Of a stretch of 64,000 nucleotides of DNA, positions 35,505-44,515 are shown one piece after another. The first letter of the stretch is position 1. Each line of letters opens with the position of its first letter. Position numbers and translations under genes: made by a program. This DNA comes from Treponema sp. (GTDB lineage Bacteria; Spirochaetota; Spirochaetia; Treponematales; Treponemataceae): positions 17,698 through 81,697 of the forward strand of contig JAGBBT010000044.1 of the NCBI GenBank assembly GCA_017938365.1, written 5' to 3'. The notes beneath the pieces were generated by a model. That model ran no database searches. It worked only from the letters and a program-made list of their open reading frames with translations, and was not told the DNA's origin.

Positions 35505-36119
35505 TTATGCTAATTCAACAATAACTTGTCTAAAAATAAAATCTTCTTTTTCTTTTTGATTTTTATCAATAAAGGAATTATCAGATTTTAATGAATCAAT
35601 TAACTGAAAAACTTTTTGTTCAACAACAGATTTGTCATATCCCATAGAAATTAAAGACATAATTACATCTTTATAAGGAGTTTCAACTGCTACACGAACA
35701 GTTTTTTCATTTTCTGATATTGAAATTTTCCCTTTAAGTGCTAATAACATTTTTCCAGCAGTCTTTTTTCCGACTCCAGGAATCTTTTCAAGCAATCCAA
35801 GGTCTCCGTCTTCTAGAATTTTTAATAATTGAGCAGAAGTAACACTACTCATTATTTTTAAAGCCCCTTTAGGTCCCACTCCGTCAACTTTTAATAAATT
35901 TAAAAAAAGTTCTCTTTCTTCCATCGAAACAAAACCATATAAATTCATAAAATTTTCTGTATGATGAAGCCAAGTATAAACCTTCACTTCACTTCCAACA
36001 TTTGGCAAAATATCAATATTAGAATTAGGCATATTAATATCCCACTCAATTCCATTACACTCAACATATAATTGCTTTGAAAATTTTCCAGATATTAAAC
36101 CTTTTATAGAATTAAACAT
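35505..36119 (-). CDS. ruvA: Holliday junction DNA-binding protein RuvA
   Basis: This is a 204-residue Ruv[13 protein letters not shown] start, the acidic-pin OB domain, two helix-hairpin-helix motifs ([16 protein letters not shown] and [17 protein letters not shown]), and a C-terminal UBA-like domain that binds RuvB. The ATG at 36119 has no Shine-Dalgarno and lies 6 bases after a perfect extended -10, so the ruvA-ruvB-queA mRNA is probably leaderless. ruvC is just upstream on the same strand. Confidence 0.96.
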   Translation of the reverse strand: MFNSIKGLISGKFSKQLYVECNGIEWDINMPNSNIDILPNVGSEVKVYTWLHHTENFMNLYGFVSMEERELFLNLLKVDGVGPKGALKIMSSVTSAQLLKILEDGDLGLLEKIPGVGKKTAGKMLLALKGKISISENEKTVRVAVETPYKDVIMSLISMGYDKSVVEQKVFQLIDSLKSDNSFIDKNQKEKEDFIFRQVIVELA

Positions 36120-36125
36120 GAGAAA

Positions 36126-36134
36126 ATTATAGCA
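36126..36134 (-). promoter_or_regulatory. Extended -10 of ruvA, leaderless type
   Basis: On the minus strand TGCTATAAT ends 6 bases before the ruvA ATG at 36119. The match to the extended -10 consensus is perfect; no strong -35 is needed or seen. Confidence 0.65.
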
Positions 36135-36162
36135 AATTATTAAAATAAAAGGAATTAATTTA

Positions 36163-36699
36163 TTAAGTATAATGTAAATGGGTTATAGCACCAGCCAAGG
36201 CATCGGCTGCGTGATCAGGTTTTGGTTCCGATTCTAAACTTAGTAAAATTTTTACATATTGTTCAACAATTTTTTTATCTGCACTGCCATTACCTGTAAC
36301 AGCTTGTTTTATCTGATTTGGACGATATTCACCTAATAAAATACAATGTTGTGCCAAACATAAAGAAACAACACCTCTAGCTTCTGCAACTCCCATAGCA
36401 CTTGTTGCATTTTTTGCAAAGAAAAGAGTTTCCATAGCAGCTTCTTGAGGTTTAAATTCATCAATCAGGGCAGTAAGTTTATTGTATATAGTAAGTAATC
36501 TTTCACCATGGGGAATATTAGATTTTGTTTCAATTACTCCATAACAGACCATTCTGTACCGCCCATTACAATAATCAACAATTCCAAACCCTGTGTTTGC
36601 TAATCCAGGATCAATTCCCAAGACCCTCCTTATATGAGTCTTATTTGTTTTATATTCAGAACCAGGTAAAGGTAAGAAATCAGGAAGACTATTCATCAT
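36163..36699 (-). CDS. ruvC: Crossover junction endodeoxyribonuclease RuvC
   Basis: This is a RuvC nuclease with catalytic acidic residues in GIDPG, METLFF and DHAADALA; FAKNATSAMGVAEARG and GNGSADK are also typical. It cuts Holliday junctions. Two adjacent ATGs (36699, 36696) are possible and add about 28 residues before the usual start of the fold. An upstream TTG at 36723 is rejected because it lies in the yebC terminator hairpin. No Shine-Dalgarno is seen, and the start is only some 10 bases past the terminator T-tract, so how it is expressed is unclear. Confidence 0.93.
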   Translation of the reverse strand: MMNSLPDFLPLPGSEYKTNKTHIRRVLGIDPGLANTGFGIVDYCNGRYRMVCYGVIETKSNIPHGERLLTIYNKLTALIDEFKPQEAAMETLFFAKNATSAMGVAEARGVVSLCLAQHCILLGEYRPNQIKQAVTGNGSADKKIVEQYVKILLSLESEPKPDHAADALAGAITHLHYT

Positions 36700-36707
36700 A
36701 TTTACAC

Positions 36708-36735
36708 AAAAAAAAATCCGCAATTAAGCGGATTT
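36708..36735 (-). terminator. Terminator of yebC, directly before ruvC
   Basis: On the minus strand an 8-bp stem AAATCCGC / GCGGATTT (36728-36735, 36714-36721) with a 6-base loop is followed by nine Ts. It begins 8 bases after the yebC stop and ends just before the ruvC start. Confidence 0.88.
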
Positions 36736-36742
36736 TTATGAA

Positions 36743-37486
36743 TTATGCTTCTAAATCAAAATCATCTGGAAATTCAGCTGTATGATATACATTCTGAACA
36801 TCATCATTATCTTCCAATTTATCAAGAAGTTTCTGAATCTTTGCAGCTGTATCTTTATCAACAGCAGTATATGCATCTGGAACAAGCCCAACATCAGCAG
36901 AAAGTGATTCTAAACCTTTTTCATTTAATGCATCAGCTACAGCAGCAAATGCATCAGGAGAAGTAGAAACTGTAATTACACCGTCTTCATTTACAATGTC
37001 ATCAGCCCCAGCTTCAAGTGCAACTTCCATTACTTCATCTTCAGAAACTTTTTCTGCATCAAATTCTATTGTACCTTTACGCTGGAACATACGAGATACA
37101 GAACCTGAAACACCAAGATTTCCACCACTTTTTGAGAAAATATTGCGAACATCAGCAGCTGCACGGTTTTTATTATCAGTAAGAACTTCAACCATTACAG
37201 CAACTCCACCAGGAGCATATCCTTCATAAACAAGTTCTTCGTAAGAAGCTCCACCATCTTCACCAGTACCTTTTTTTATAGCACGTTCGATATTATCTTT
37301 TGGCATATTAGCAGCACGAGCTTTAATAATTACTGTACGAAGACGAGGGTTAGAATTTGGATCACCACCACCCATTCTTGCGGCAATAGAAATTTCTTTG
37401 ATAAATTTTGTAAATAACTTACCGCGTTTTGCGTCTGCAATACCTTTTGCATGTTTAATGGTTGCCCATTTACTATGTCCTGACAT
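36743..37486 (-). CDS. yebC: YebC/PmpR-family (TACO1) translation or transcription factor
   Basis: This is a 247-residue protein with the family's MSGHSKWATIKHAKGIADAKRGKLFTK start (read as short blocks), GGGDPNSNPRLR, MPKDNIERAIKKG and YEGYAPGGVA. Family members help ribosomes through proline stretches or act as regulators. AAGGAG stands before the ATG. Its codon choice and strong promoter suggest good expression. It is often found next to ruvC, as here, but a terminator separates the two. Confidence 0.95.
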   Translation of the reverse strand: MSGHSKWATIKHAKGIADAKRGKLFTKFIKEISIAARMGGGDPNSNPRLRTVIIKARAANMPKDNIERAIKKGTGEDGGASYEELVYEGYAPGGVAVMVEVLTDNKNRAAADVRNIFSKSGGNLGVSGSVSRMFQRKGTIEFDAEKVSEDEVMEVALEAGADDIVNEDGVITVSTSPDAFAAVADALNEKGLESLSADVGLVPDAYTAVDKDTAAKIQKLLDKLEDNDDVQNVYHTAEFPDDFDLEA

Positions 37487-37526
37487 GAAAAGTCTCCTTA
37501 TAAATAAATTACGAATTTAATGATAC

Positions 37527-37556
37527 ATCATACCAAAAAAAACTACATCTTGTAAA
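37527..37556 (-). promoter_or_regulatory. Promoter of yebC
   Basis: On the minus strand TTTACA (37551-37556), an 18-base spacer and TATGAT (37527-37532) predict a start near 37520, with a 34-base leader carrying AAGGAG. Confidence 0.6.
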
Positions 37557-37583
37557 TAGAGTAGCATTCAATATGGCATACAG

Positions 37584-39821
37584 TTATTTTTTTAATAAAT
37601 TTTTTATTGTAGAACCAGTTTTTTCACTTATACTGTTCGACACTTTATCTGGCATTGACGTTTTCAATTGTTTTGTAATTTCGCTTTTTTTAGCATCAAT
37701 TATCTTTGAAATATCATTTACACTAGATTTCGATGAATTAATTTGAGATGAAATATTACCAAATTTTGAAAATAATTCATTTGCACCATCTGTAGAACCA
37801 CCAATCTGTTTAGAAATTTTTTCCAGAGCAGCAGACTTTACATTCTCAAGTTCTTTATTAGCAACAACATTTATTGCATTCGATAAAATTTTATCAAAAT
37901 TTGTAGATAAATTTAAATCAACACCATTTTTTTCTGAAAAACCAACTTTCGCTTGTAAAGCTAAACTGTTCACAGATGTTAAAGCCTGAGAATAAATTCT
38001 TTCAGCAATTTCAGAAGATAATGGTTTTGAAGTAACCTTTACTGGATCCATATTCATAGAACCAGACCCTGAAAAACTAAAATCTGAATCAGCAACTAAC
38101 TTAGCAGAAATCGTAGAAACTCCATCAAAAATAGGCATTCCAGCAGAATCAATATTCTTAGAGAAATCTAACAAAAGAGGAAAATTCTCACCAGAATAGG
38201 AACACTGTATAAGTGGATCAGAAATATTTGACCTTGCATCAACAACTAAGTTTACATTATGAAGAACAGTTTTTTGATTGTATTTTCCACTTATAATCCA
38301 TGGCTCGCCTCTTTTATTCATATCATTAGAAATATTTGTAGCCTTGACTTCAATTCCTACTCCACTACCATGAAGTTTCTCTATTAAAAATGAAGGAACT
38401 TTATCAGCTTTCCAGTAAACATTACGCCCTACATATCTCTTACTTTCTTTCTTTGCAGTTTCTTTTGCTTTTTTTATATTTTTCTTTACTTCCTCTGAAT
38501 CAGACTTTCCAGTTCCCTTCATTGCACCAGCATAAGAAATAAGTTGTTTTAAATAAGGATAATATTTACCTAGCATTGCATAAGATGCCTCATCCAATGT
38601 ATTTGAAATTGTATTCTTTACTTCTGAAATATCAAAAATTGCCACTTGGGTTTGCAAAAGATTCTTATCGTTTTGAATAGCGTCATCTAATTTCTTTTTT
38701 AAGGCATTAACCTTTTTCTGATCATCATCAAAAGATAACACAGAATTTTCAATATCGCTCTTTACATTTTTAATTTCTTTAGCAGAAGATTCTATTTCTT
38801 TTAATAATGCAGAAATTTCTGTTACATTCGAAATTTTAGAAGTATTAAGAGATGTCAATTTTGCTGTACTTGCTTTTAACGCTTCAACCTTCTGCTGTAA
38901 CTCAGAAGGCTTATTTTTCCATGTTTCTATAATTTGTTTTAGTTCTTCCTCAACTTCTTTTGCAACGGTTGGGGATTTTATATTATTTTTTAGATTTTCA
39001 GAAATTTTATTAGGATCATACATTGAAAATAAAGTTTCAAAAGAATTTTTTGCTTTTTCAGAATTTGATCCCATTTTTTCTTTTAATGATTTGTAAAAAC
39101 CTGTTGAATCAGTTTTTTCTTCTTTTTCTTGTGCAGTTTTTTTCTTTATAGGAAGAGCTCCACTGTTCTTTCGTTCAGTACCAAGAGCAATTCCTGTAAT
39201 TTCTATATTTTCTGCATCAAAACGAGCTCTTAATAACTGTGTTAAATTAAAATCCAAATCCAATTTATCAAATTGAAAAATATTTTTCATAGGTTCGTCA
39301 GCAGAAGCTTGAGCTAAATTATTCACAGTAATATGAGCACCAAAAATTTCAACATTAACAGAACCAATATCACATTTTGCCCCGAAAGCTGATTGCATAA
39401 CAGACTTTATACCAAATTTCGTAACAGGATTTTTAAACACAGTTACAACAACACAAACAACAGTAATCGCAATGGCAACTGCTAAAAAAGATCCAACTTT
39501 GATTCTTCCCTTATTCTTTTTAATTTCTTTAGAAAGTTCAACTAATCGCTTTATTTCTTTTTTTGTAAACGACGAATCTAAAGGTATTCTCAAAACATCC
39601 CTTTCTTTTTTATCTTTTGAAAGTTTAAATAAATCTGTAACAAATTTTTTATCATCAGGGATATACAATTTATCAGAAATATGCTTTTTGAATTTTTTTT
39701 CTGTATATGATTTTTTAAAAATTCCAGGAAGCTTTTTCACAGAAACTTTTTTTTCAGACTTTTTTTCTTTTACAGGTTTTATTTTCTTTTCAGAATTAAC
39801 ATCATTTTTTTTATATGCCAT
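37584..39821 (-). CDS. TIGR03545-like AsmA-type envelope protein
   Basis: This is a 745-residue protein. A Lys-rich cytoplasmic N-terminus of about 105 residues leads to one membrane helix (about 108-130), then a long extracytoplasmic part. That part starts with an AsmA-like strand pattern (SVNVEIFGAHITVNNLA, KLDLDFNLTQLL) and has coiled-coil segments (about 310-380 and 700-745). Its length, topology and partner fit the family pair TIGR03545/TIGR03546, which I recall as adjacent genes of unknown function. AsmA-like proteins act in lipid transfer or outer-membrane assembly, which is only a guess here. It starts 5 bases after its partner's stop. Confidence 0.7.
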   Translation of the reverse strand: MAYKKNDVNSEKKIKPVKEKKSEKKVSVKKLPGIFKKSYTEKKFKKHISDKLYIPDDKKFVTDLFKLSKDKKERDVLRIPLDSSFTKKEIKRLVELSKEIKKNKGRIKVGSFLAVAIAITVVCVVVTVFKNPVTKFGIKSVMQSAFGAKCDIGSVNVEIFGAHITVNNLAQASADEPMKNIFQFDKLDLDFNLTQLLRARFDAENIEITGIALGTERKNSGALPIKKKTAQEKEEKTDSTGFYKSLKEKMGSNSEKAKNSFETLFSMYDPNKISENLKNNIKSPTVAKEVEEELKQIIETWKNKPSELQQKVEALKASTAKLTSLNTSKISNVTEISALLKEIESSAKEIKNVKSDIENSVLSFDDDQKKVNALKKKLDDAIQNDKNLLQTQVAIFDISEVKNTISNTLDEASYAMLGKYYPYLKQLISYAGAMKGTGKSDSEEVKKNIKKAKETAKKESKRYVGRNVYWKADKVPSFLIEKLHGSGVGIEVKATNISNDMNKRGEPWIISGKYNQKTVLHNVNLVVDARSNISDPLIQCSYSGENFPLLLDFSKNIDSAGMPIFDGVSTISAKLVADSDFSFSGSGSMNMDPVKVTSKPLSSEIAERIYSQALTSVNSLALQAKVGFSEKNGVDLNLSTNFDKILSNAINVVANKELENVKSAALEKISKQIGGSTDGANELFSKFGNISSQINSSKSSVNDISKIIDAKKSEITKQLKTSMPDKVSNSISEKTGSTIKNLLKK

Positions 39822-39826
39822 AGTAC

Positions 39827-40339
39827 TTACCTATCCCCTATCGAACTTGCTATTTTTGAAATAAAAGGTAATTGATTTATTAATTTATAAACTTTTGAAT
39901 TCTTTATGAAAGAAGCAGCATATTTACGCCAAATAAAGATAAGAAATCGTCCAAAAAAATATATTGGCACATAAAAAAGAATTCCACATAAAAAAGATCC
40001 CATAACAACAGAATTGTTAAATTTTGTAAATGCAACAAAGGGAATGTCTAACAATGTTCCAAAAAAGCTAGAAAAAGCAGGAATAGTTAAAAACCAATAA
40101 CCAACATTATCAAACAAAGAATCAAAGGCAGGAGATATAGCAGCACCAACAAGAATCATAATTAGATACGATGGCTTATTTATTCTTATGAACAGAATAA
40201 ATAAAAAAACTAAATACCAAAACAAATTATCTTTTGGCATTAAACCTAAAATTGCACCACAAGAAAAAGCATGTGCAATCTCACCTGGATTAACATTCGA
40301 ATTAAAAGACTTTAATAAATTTGAAATTGATTTAACCAT
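39827..40339 (-). CDS. TIGR03546-like membrane protein
   Basis: This is a 170-residue integral membrane protein with about four hydrophobic helices, starting with a short amphipathic region (NVNPGEIAHAFSCGAILGLMP) that resembles DUF2062-type proteins. It sits immediately upstream of the AsmA-like gene and probably works with it in the inner membrane. The ATG at 40339 has no Shine-Dalgarno and lies 7 bases after an extended -10, so the transcript is probably leaderless. Confidence 0.72.
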   Translation of the reverse strand: MVKSISNLLKSFNSNVNPGEIAHAFSCGAILGLMPKDNLFWYLVFLFILFIRINKPSYLIMILVGAAISPAFDSLFDNVGYWFLTIPAFSSFFGTLLDIPFVAFTKFNNSVVMGSFLCGILFYVPIYFFGRFLIFIWRKYAASFIKNSKVYKLINQLPFISKIASSIGDR

Positions 40340-40346
40340 AGTGATA

Positions 40347-40355
40347 ATTGTAACA
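40347..40355 (-). promoter_or_regulatory. Extended -10 of the TIGR03546/TIGR03545 pair, leaderless type
   Basis: On the minus strand TGTTACAAT (40347-40355) ends 7 bases before the ATG at 40339; no clear -35 is seen. Confidence 0.55.
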
Positions 40356-40434
40356 CAATAAAATAAAATGATACAATGAATATGAGTTTTATTTTATTTA
40401 TAAGAATTTTCTTATTTTATCTTCAGGAAACAAA

Positions 40435-41526
40435 ATGTTTATAATCGCAGAAATTGGAACTTCCCACGGAGGAAACATAAACAAGGCAAAAAAACTAATA
40501 GACTGTGCTTTAAATGCAGGAGCTGATGCAGTAAAATTTCAATGGGTGTACGCAGATGAAATTCTACATCCAAATACAGGATATGTAACACTTCCAGGTG
40601 GTAAAATCCGCCTATATGATAAGTATAAAGAATTAGAAGTTTCACCATCATTTTTTTTAGAATGCAAAGAATACGCAAAATCAAAAAAAATAAAATTTAT
40701 TTGTACTCCATTCGGTTTGAAAAGTCTAAAAGAGTTAGTGAAAATTAATCCAGATTACATAAAAATTGCATCTCCAGAATTAAATCACATTCCATTACTA
40801 AAATCCCTTGCAAACATAAGAAAAGAAAAAGATATTCCAATCATAATATCATCAGGAGTTTCAACTCTTAACGATATAGAAAAAGCATTATCAATACTAG
40901 GAAATAGAAATATAACTTTGTTACATTGTGTTACATTTTATCCAGCTCCAGAGGAAGAATATAACTTAAAAGTTTTAAAAACTCTTTCAGAAAAATTTAA
41001 CATTCCTGTAGGTGTTAGCGATCATTCATTAAACCCTGTTTTAGTTCCTGCATTATCCTTTGCTATGGGAGGAACTATGATAGAAAAACATATAACTCTT
41101 AGTAAAACAACTGATGGTTTAGACGATCCTGTAGCACTTACGGAAGAACAATTTTCACAAATGTGCTTTTGCATTAATCAATGTAAAGCATTATTAAAAA
41201 GATATGAAGAAAAAGGAATTGATTTAATTATCCAACAAATGAAAGACGAATTTTCTAATGAAGTCGTAAACAAAGTATTGGGCTCAGGAGAAAAAAAATT
41301 AGCATCCATAGAAGAACAAAACTACGGAAGAACAAACAGAAGTTTACATTTCATGAGAGATATGCAAAAAGGTGAATTAATAAAAGAATCAGATATTGGT
41401 ATTCTACGAACAGAAAAGGAACTAACTCCCGGTATCAGCCCAGAATTTTACGATTCTGTAATTAATAGAACTTTAACTCGAGATATTTCTGCTGGAGAAG
41501 GAGTTCAGTTAAAGGATTATAAATAA
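40435..41526 (+). CDS. NeuB/PseI/LegI-family nonulosonic-acid synthase
   Basis: This is a 363-residue protein. A TIM barrel (IIAEIGTSHGGNINKAKKLI, DAVKFQW, FICTPFG, IKIASPE, GVSDHS, GGTMIEKHITL) is followed by a C-terminal SAF/antifreeze-like domain at about 300-363 (NRSLHFMRDMQKGELIKESDI). It condenses phosphoenolpyruvate with an amino-hexose to a nine-carbon acid such as sialic, legionaminic or pseudaminic acid; which one cannot be read from sequence. AGGA lies 8 bases before the ATG. It stands alone between divergent and convergent genes; other steps could come from the CapD/DegT pair at 27373-30093. Confidence 0.87.
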   Translation: MFIIAEIGTSHGGNINKAKKLIDCALNAGADAVKFQWVYADEILHPNTGYVTLPGGKIRLYDKYKELEVSPSFFLECKEYAKSKKIKFICTPFGLKSLKELVKINPDYIKIASPELNHIPLLKSLANIRKEKDIPIIISSGVSTLNDIEKALSILGNRNITLLHCVTFYPAPEEEYNLKVLKTLSEKFNIPVGVSDHSLNPVLVPALSFAMGGTMIEKHITLSKTTDGLDDPVALTEEQFSQMCFCINQCKALLKRYEEKGIDLIIQQMKDEFSNEVVNKVLGSGEKKLASIEEQNYGRTNRSLHFMRDMQKGELIKESDIGILRTEKELTPGISPEFYDSVINRTLTRDISAGEGVQLKDYK

Positions 41527-42321
41527 CTAAGTCTCTACATACAAAGCAATTTTTCTTAAACCAGAAAGAGTGAAATTTTTATCAACCTCATCAAAACAGT
41601 CTGTCAGTGGTCTTAGAACACTGTTTAATCCACCAGTTGCAACAACATAAATATCAGTCTTACTACAACCAGTTTTAACGGATAAATCTTCTTTCATTCT
41701 ATTTACAAGAGATTCAACAAGACCTTTATATCCAAGAACAATTCCTGATTGGACAGCCATTATAGTATTTGTCCCTAAACTTGATTCAGGAGCTTCAAGT
41801 GCAACATCAGGTATTTGTGCAGTGTTTGTAAAAAGAGCTCTAATCGCAGTTCCTAAACCAGGTGTTATTGCTATTCCTTGAATATTACCTTTATTATCAA
41901 CAGCAGTGAAAGTCAAAGCAGTACCAAAATCAACAACAATTGATGCTTTTTTATATCTTGTCCAAGCTTCAACTGCATTACAAAGTAAATCACTTCCAAT
42001 CTCATGAATAGCTGATTCTGGAATATGAATAGGTAGTTTTGGATATATTTCAGGAGAAACAATTAAAGGTTTATTCCCAATTAACAATTTTATAGCTTTT
42101 ACAAAGGGACCTATAAGAATTGGAACAACAGAACTCAATACCGATGATTTAATATTATCTTTTTTTACAAAAGAATTTCGCATTAAAGTTTCAAGAACTG
42201 TAAAATATTCATCTCCAGTTCTGCGACTATCAGTAGAAATTCTCCATTCTTGAATCAATTCTTCATTGTCAAATACAGCAACAACAATATTAGAATTTCC
42301 AATATCAACAGCTAAAAGCAT
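41527..42321 (-). CDS. coaX: Type III pantothenate kinase
   Basis: This is a 264-residue ASKHA-fold kinase: LLAVDIGNSNIVVAVF at the start, SSVVPILIGP, IVVDFGTALTFTAVD, GIAITPGLGTAIRALF and VATGGL. It phosphorylates pantothenate as the first step to coenzyme A; this type does not use the usual feedback site. GAGGA stands 4 bases before the ATG. Its stop abuts the neuB-like stop, and its 5' side shares a 60-base region with hisS. Confidence 0.95.
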   Translation of the reverse strand: MLLAVDIGNSNIVVAVFDNEELIQEWRISTDSRRTGDEYFTVLETLMRNSFVKKDNIKSSVLSSVVPILIGPFVKAIKLLIGNKPLIVSPEIYPKLPIHIPESAIHEIGSDLLCNAVEAWTRYKKASIVVDFGTALTFTAVDNKGNIQGIAITPGLGTAIRALFTNTAQIPDVALEAPESSLGTNTIMAVQSGIVLGYKGLVESLVNRMKEDLSVKTGCSKTDIYVVATGGLNSVLRPLTDCFDEVDKNFTLSGLRKIALYVET

Positions 42322-42349
42322 ACAATCCTCTAACCAATTAAATATATAA

Positions 42350-42378
42350 TAGACTTTACATGTTTTTTAGGGTATTAT
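42350..42378 (+). promoter_or_regulatory. Promoter of hisS, leaderless type
   Basis: TAGACT (42350-42355), a 17-base spacer and TATTAT (42373-42378) end 6 bases before the hisS ATG at 42385. There is no Shine-Dalgarno. Confidence 0.5.
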
Positions 42379-42384
42379 AACCCC

Positions 42385-43689
42385 ATGGCAAATCTAATTC
42401 AACCAAGAATATTAAAAGGGTTTAGAGATATATTACCAATTGGAGAAATTGAACGCTCAACCCTTCAAGAAAAAATTACAAAAGTATATAGATCATTTGG
42501 TTTTGTACCAATTGATACCCCTGTTTTAGAATATTCAGAAATATTACTCAGAAAATCAAATGGAGAAACAGAAAAACAAGTTTTCAGATTCATGGATAAC
42601 GGAAAAAGAGATGTAGCTTTACGATTTGATTTAACCGTTCCATTTGCACGATTCGTCGCACAACACGAAAGTGAATTATATTTTCCATTCAAAAGATATC
42701 ACATAGCAAAAGTTTGGAGAGGTGAAAAACCTCAAGCAGGAAGATACAGAGAATTTGTTCAATGTGATATCGATACAGTTGGTTCTGACAGTGCTTCGAG
42801 TGATTTTGAAATTTTAAATGTAATGAAAACAGCATTAGAAGCAATTGGTGTTTCTGACATTACAATAAAAGTTAACCACAGAGGAATTTTTAATAAATTC
42901 TTAACAAAACTGAATCTAAGCGAAAAATCAGAAGATATATTGCGTTCTGTTGATAAACTTGCAAAAGTTGGAGAAACAGAAGTAAAAAAAGAACTTATAG
43001 AAATTACCGAATCAGAAGAAACTGCAAACGAAATTTTAAAATATATAGCAGGTGATAAGGATTTCGATTCTACATTAAATATGATAGAAGAAATGTCTGG
43101 CGGAGTTTCAGCCGAGTCAAATAGAATGAGAGAAATTAGAAAAATGATGATTGCAGCTGGAATTGAATCAACATTTAAATTAGATCCATCTATCACTCGA
43201 GGTCTTGATTATTATACAGGAATTGTATACGAAACATTCTTAAACCAATTACCAACCATAGGTTCTGTGTGTTCTGGAGGAAGATACGACAATCTTGCAG
43301 GACTTTATATGAAAAATAAAGTTCCGGGAGTTGGTGCAAGTATTGGACTCGACAGATTAATTGCAGGTCTTGAGGAATTAGGAAAACTTTCACAAAAAGG
43401 CAGTTATTTGGATGTAGAAATTTTTTGTACAGATGAGCAACTTTCTGTTCATTATCAAAAAATAGCTGCAATTTTAAGATCCAATAATATAAATGTAGAA
43501 GTTTTTCCAGATTGCAAAAAAATGAATCAACAATATTCTGTTACAGAAGGAAAAAATATTCCATGGGGAATCATAATCGACAAAGAAAGTGCAGAAAAAA
43601 ATATCCTAACTCTGAAGAACTTAAAAACACGAGAACAGTATAAAGATATTTCCGTGGAAGATGCTATAAAACAAATCTTAAAAAAATAA
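42385..43689 (+). CDS. hisS: Histidyl-tRNA synthetase
   Basis: This is a 434-residue class II synthetase. Motif 1 lies near GFVPIDTPVLEYSE and motif 2 in LRFDLTVPFARFVA and the RGEKPQAGRYREFVQCD block. The histidine-A motifs are RGLDYYTG and SGGRYDNL, and motif 3 is GVGASIGLDRL. The C-terminal anticodon domain follows. It charges tRNA-His. The mRNA is probably leaderless. A terminator follows directly. Confidence 0.97.
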   Translation: MANLIQPRILKGFRDILPIGEIERSTLQEKITKVYRSFGFVPIDTPVLEYSEILLRKSNGETEKQVFRFMDNGKRDVALRFDLTVPFARFVAQHESELYFPFKRYHIAKVWRGEKPQAGRYREFVQCDIDTVGSDSASSDFEILNVMKTALEAIGVSDITIKVNHRGIFNKFLTKLNLSEKSEDILRSVDKLAKVGETEVKKELIEITESEETANEILKYIAGDKDFDSTLNMIEEMSGGVSAESNRMREIRKMMIAAGIESTFKLDPSITRGLDYYTGIVYETFLNQLPTIGSVCSGGRYDNLAGLYMKNKVPGVGASIGLDRLIAGLEELGKLSQKGSYLDVEIFCTDEQLSVHYQKIAAILRSNNINVEVFPDCKKMNQQYSVTEGKNIPWGIIIDKESAEKNILTLKNLKTREQYKDISVEDAIKQILKK

Positions 43690-43695
43690 ATAAAA

Positions 43696-43728
43696 AAAGG
43701 CTTCACCAGTTGATGAAGCCTTTTTTTT
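43696..43728 (+). terminator. Terminator between hisS and the convergent lipoprotein gene
   Basis: A 10-bp stem AAAGGCTTCA / TGAAGCCTTT (43696-43705, 43714-43723) is flanked by A and T tracts, so it can serve both strands; the minus-strand gene's stop overlaps its edge at 43727. Confidence 0.92.
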
Positions 43729-44083
43729 ATTTATCCAACAACTTGGATGCTGATTTTGCCTTTAGTTTATTAGAATAAACAGACACTGCAAACCCTGGAA
43801 TCCACCCTTCTTTTACAGCATACCATAATTCTTTTTTATCACCAATTTTAACAGATGTAGAGCCTTCTACGACCATAATGGCACCCTTTCGAAAGTGCGT
43901 AACAACTTCTTCATTATAATCAAAAGATTTATAACAAGCTACATAAGGCTCGCTCACCAGTAACCATTCAACACCAGGTTTCATCGCCAATGGATCAGAA
44001 GAATCAAAAGTCAACAAATCATTTTTCTTTGAACAACCTAAAATAAGAAAAAAAATCAAAAATAATAAATATATTCTCTTCAT
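43727..44083 (-). CDS. Small lipoprotein with SH3-like domain
   Basis: This is a 118-residue protein with a signal peptide and lipobox ILGC (Cys17). The 95-residue mature part has an SH3b-like pattern (EWLLVSEPYVACYK, RKGAIMVVEGSTSVK, LWYAVKEGWIPGFAV). Such domains often bind cell-wall peptides; this is tentative. It is the last gene of a minus-strand cluster, 12 bases after the Nudix gene. Confidence 0.65.
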   Translation of the reverse strand: MKRIYLLFLIFFLILGCSKKNDLLTFDSSDPLAMKPGVEWLLVSEPYVACYKSFDYNEEVVTHFRKGAIMVVEGSTSVKIGDKKELWYAVKEGWIPGFAVSVYSNKLKAKSASKLLDK

Positions 44084-44095
44084 TTATAATCCAAT

Positions 44096-44506
44096 CTACA
44101 AAGAATTTGCTAAATATTTTACAACTTGTGGATAGATAAGCATATCAGAATCAACAAATTCCAATGTTGGAATTTCAGCAAGCTCAACCCATTTATATTC
44201 CGTATGTTCTGTGAGTTGATATTTTTCTATCATTCCATTATGAGGCAAAAAAACAACATATGCTCTTAATGAAAATTCATTACCATTATGTTTAAAACTC
44301 GCCTCTGCAATTTTATCACCAACAGTAACATTAATTCCAAATTCTTCTTTAATTTCTCGAATAATAGCCTGAGAATCAGTTTCACCATCCTCTACCTTTC
44401 CACCAGGAAATTCCCATCTATTTCCCATCTGTCCAGAAGGATTACGATGTGCAATCAAGACTTTTTTTTCATCAAAAGCAATACAAGCAATAGAATTTTT
44501 AATCAT
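44096..44506 (-). CDS. Nudix hydrolase, MutT-like
   Basis: This is a 136-residue protein with a complete Nudix box in GKVEDGETDSQAII followed by REIKEEFGI, matching GX5EX7REUXEEXGU. Length and the start (CIAFDEKKVLIAHR) fit MutT, which hydrolyses 8-oxo-dGTP, but other Nudix substrates are possible. AGAGG precedes the ATG. It starts about 10 bases after the membrane-protein gene. Confidence 0.88.
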   Translation of the reverse strand: MIKNSIACIAFDEKKVLIAHRNPSGQMGNRWEFPGGKVEDGETDSQAIIREIKEEFGINVTVGDKIAEASFKHNGNEFSLRAYVVFLPHNGMIEKYQLTEHTEYKWVELAEIPTLEFVDSDMLIYPQVVKYLANSL

Positions 44507-44515
44507 TATAAACCT

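Noticed and set aside
36699..36723. Longer RuvC from a TTG start
   Set aside because: The extra eight codons are the terminator hairpin and T-tract of yebC, giving a run of Phe that is not part of the protein.
42759..43196. 145-residue minus-strand frame inside hisS
   Set aside because: It is a mirror of the conserved hisS coding sequence, without start signals or recognisable domains.
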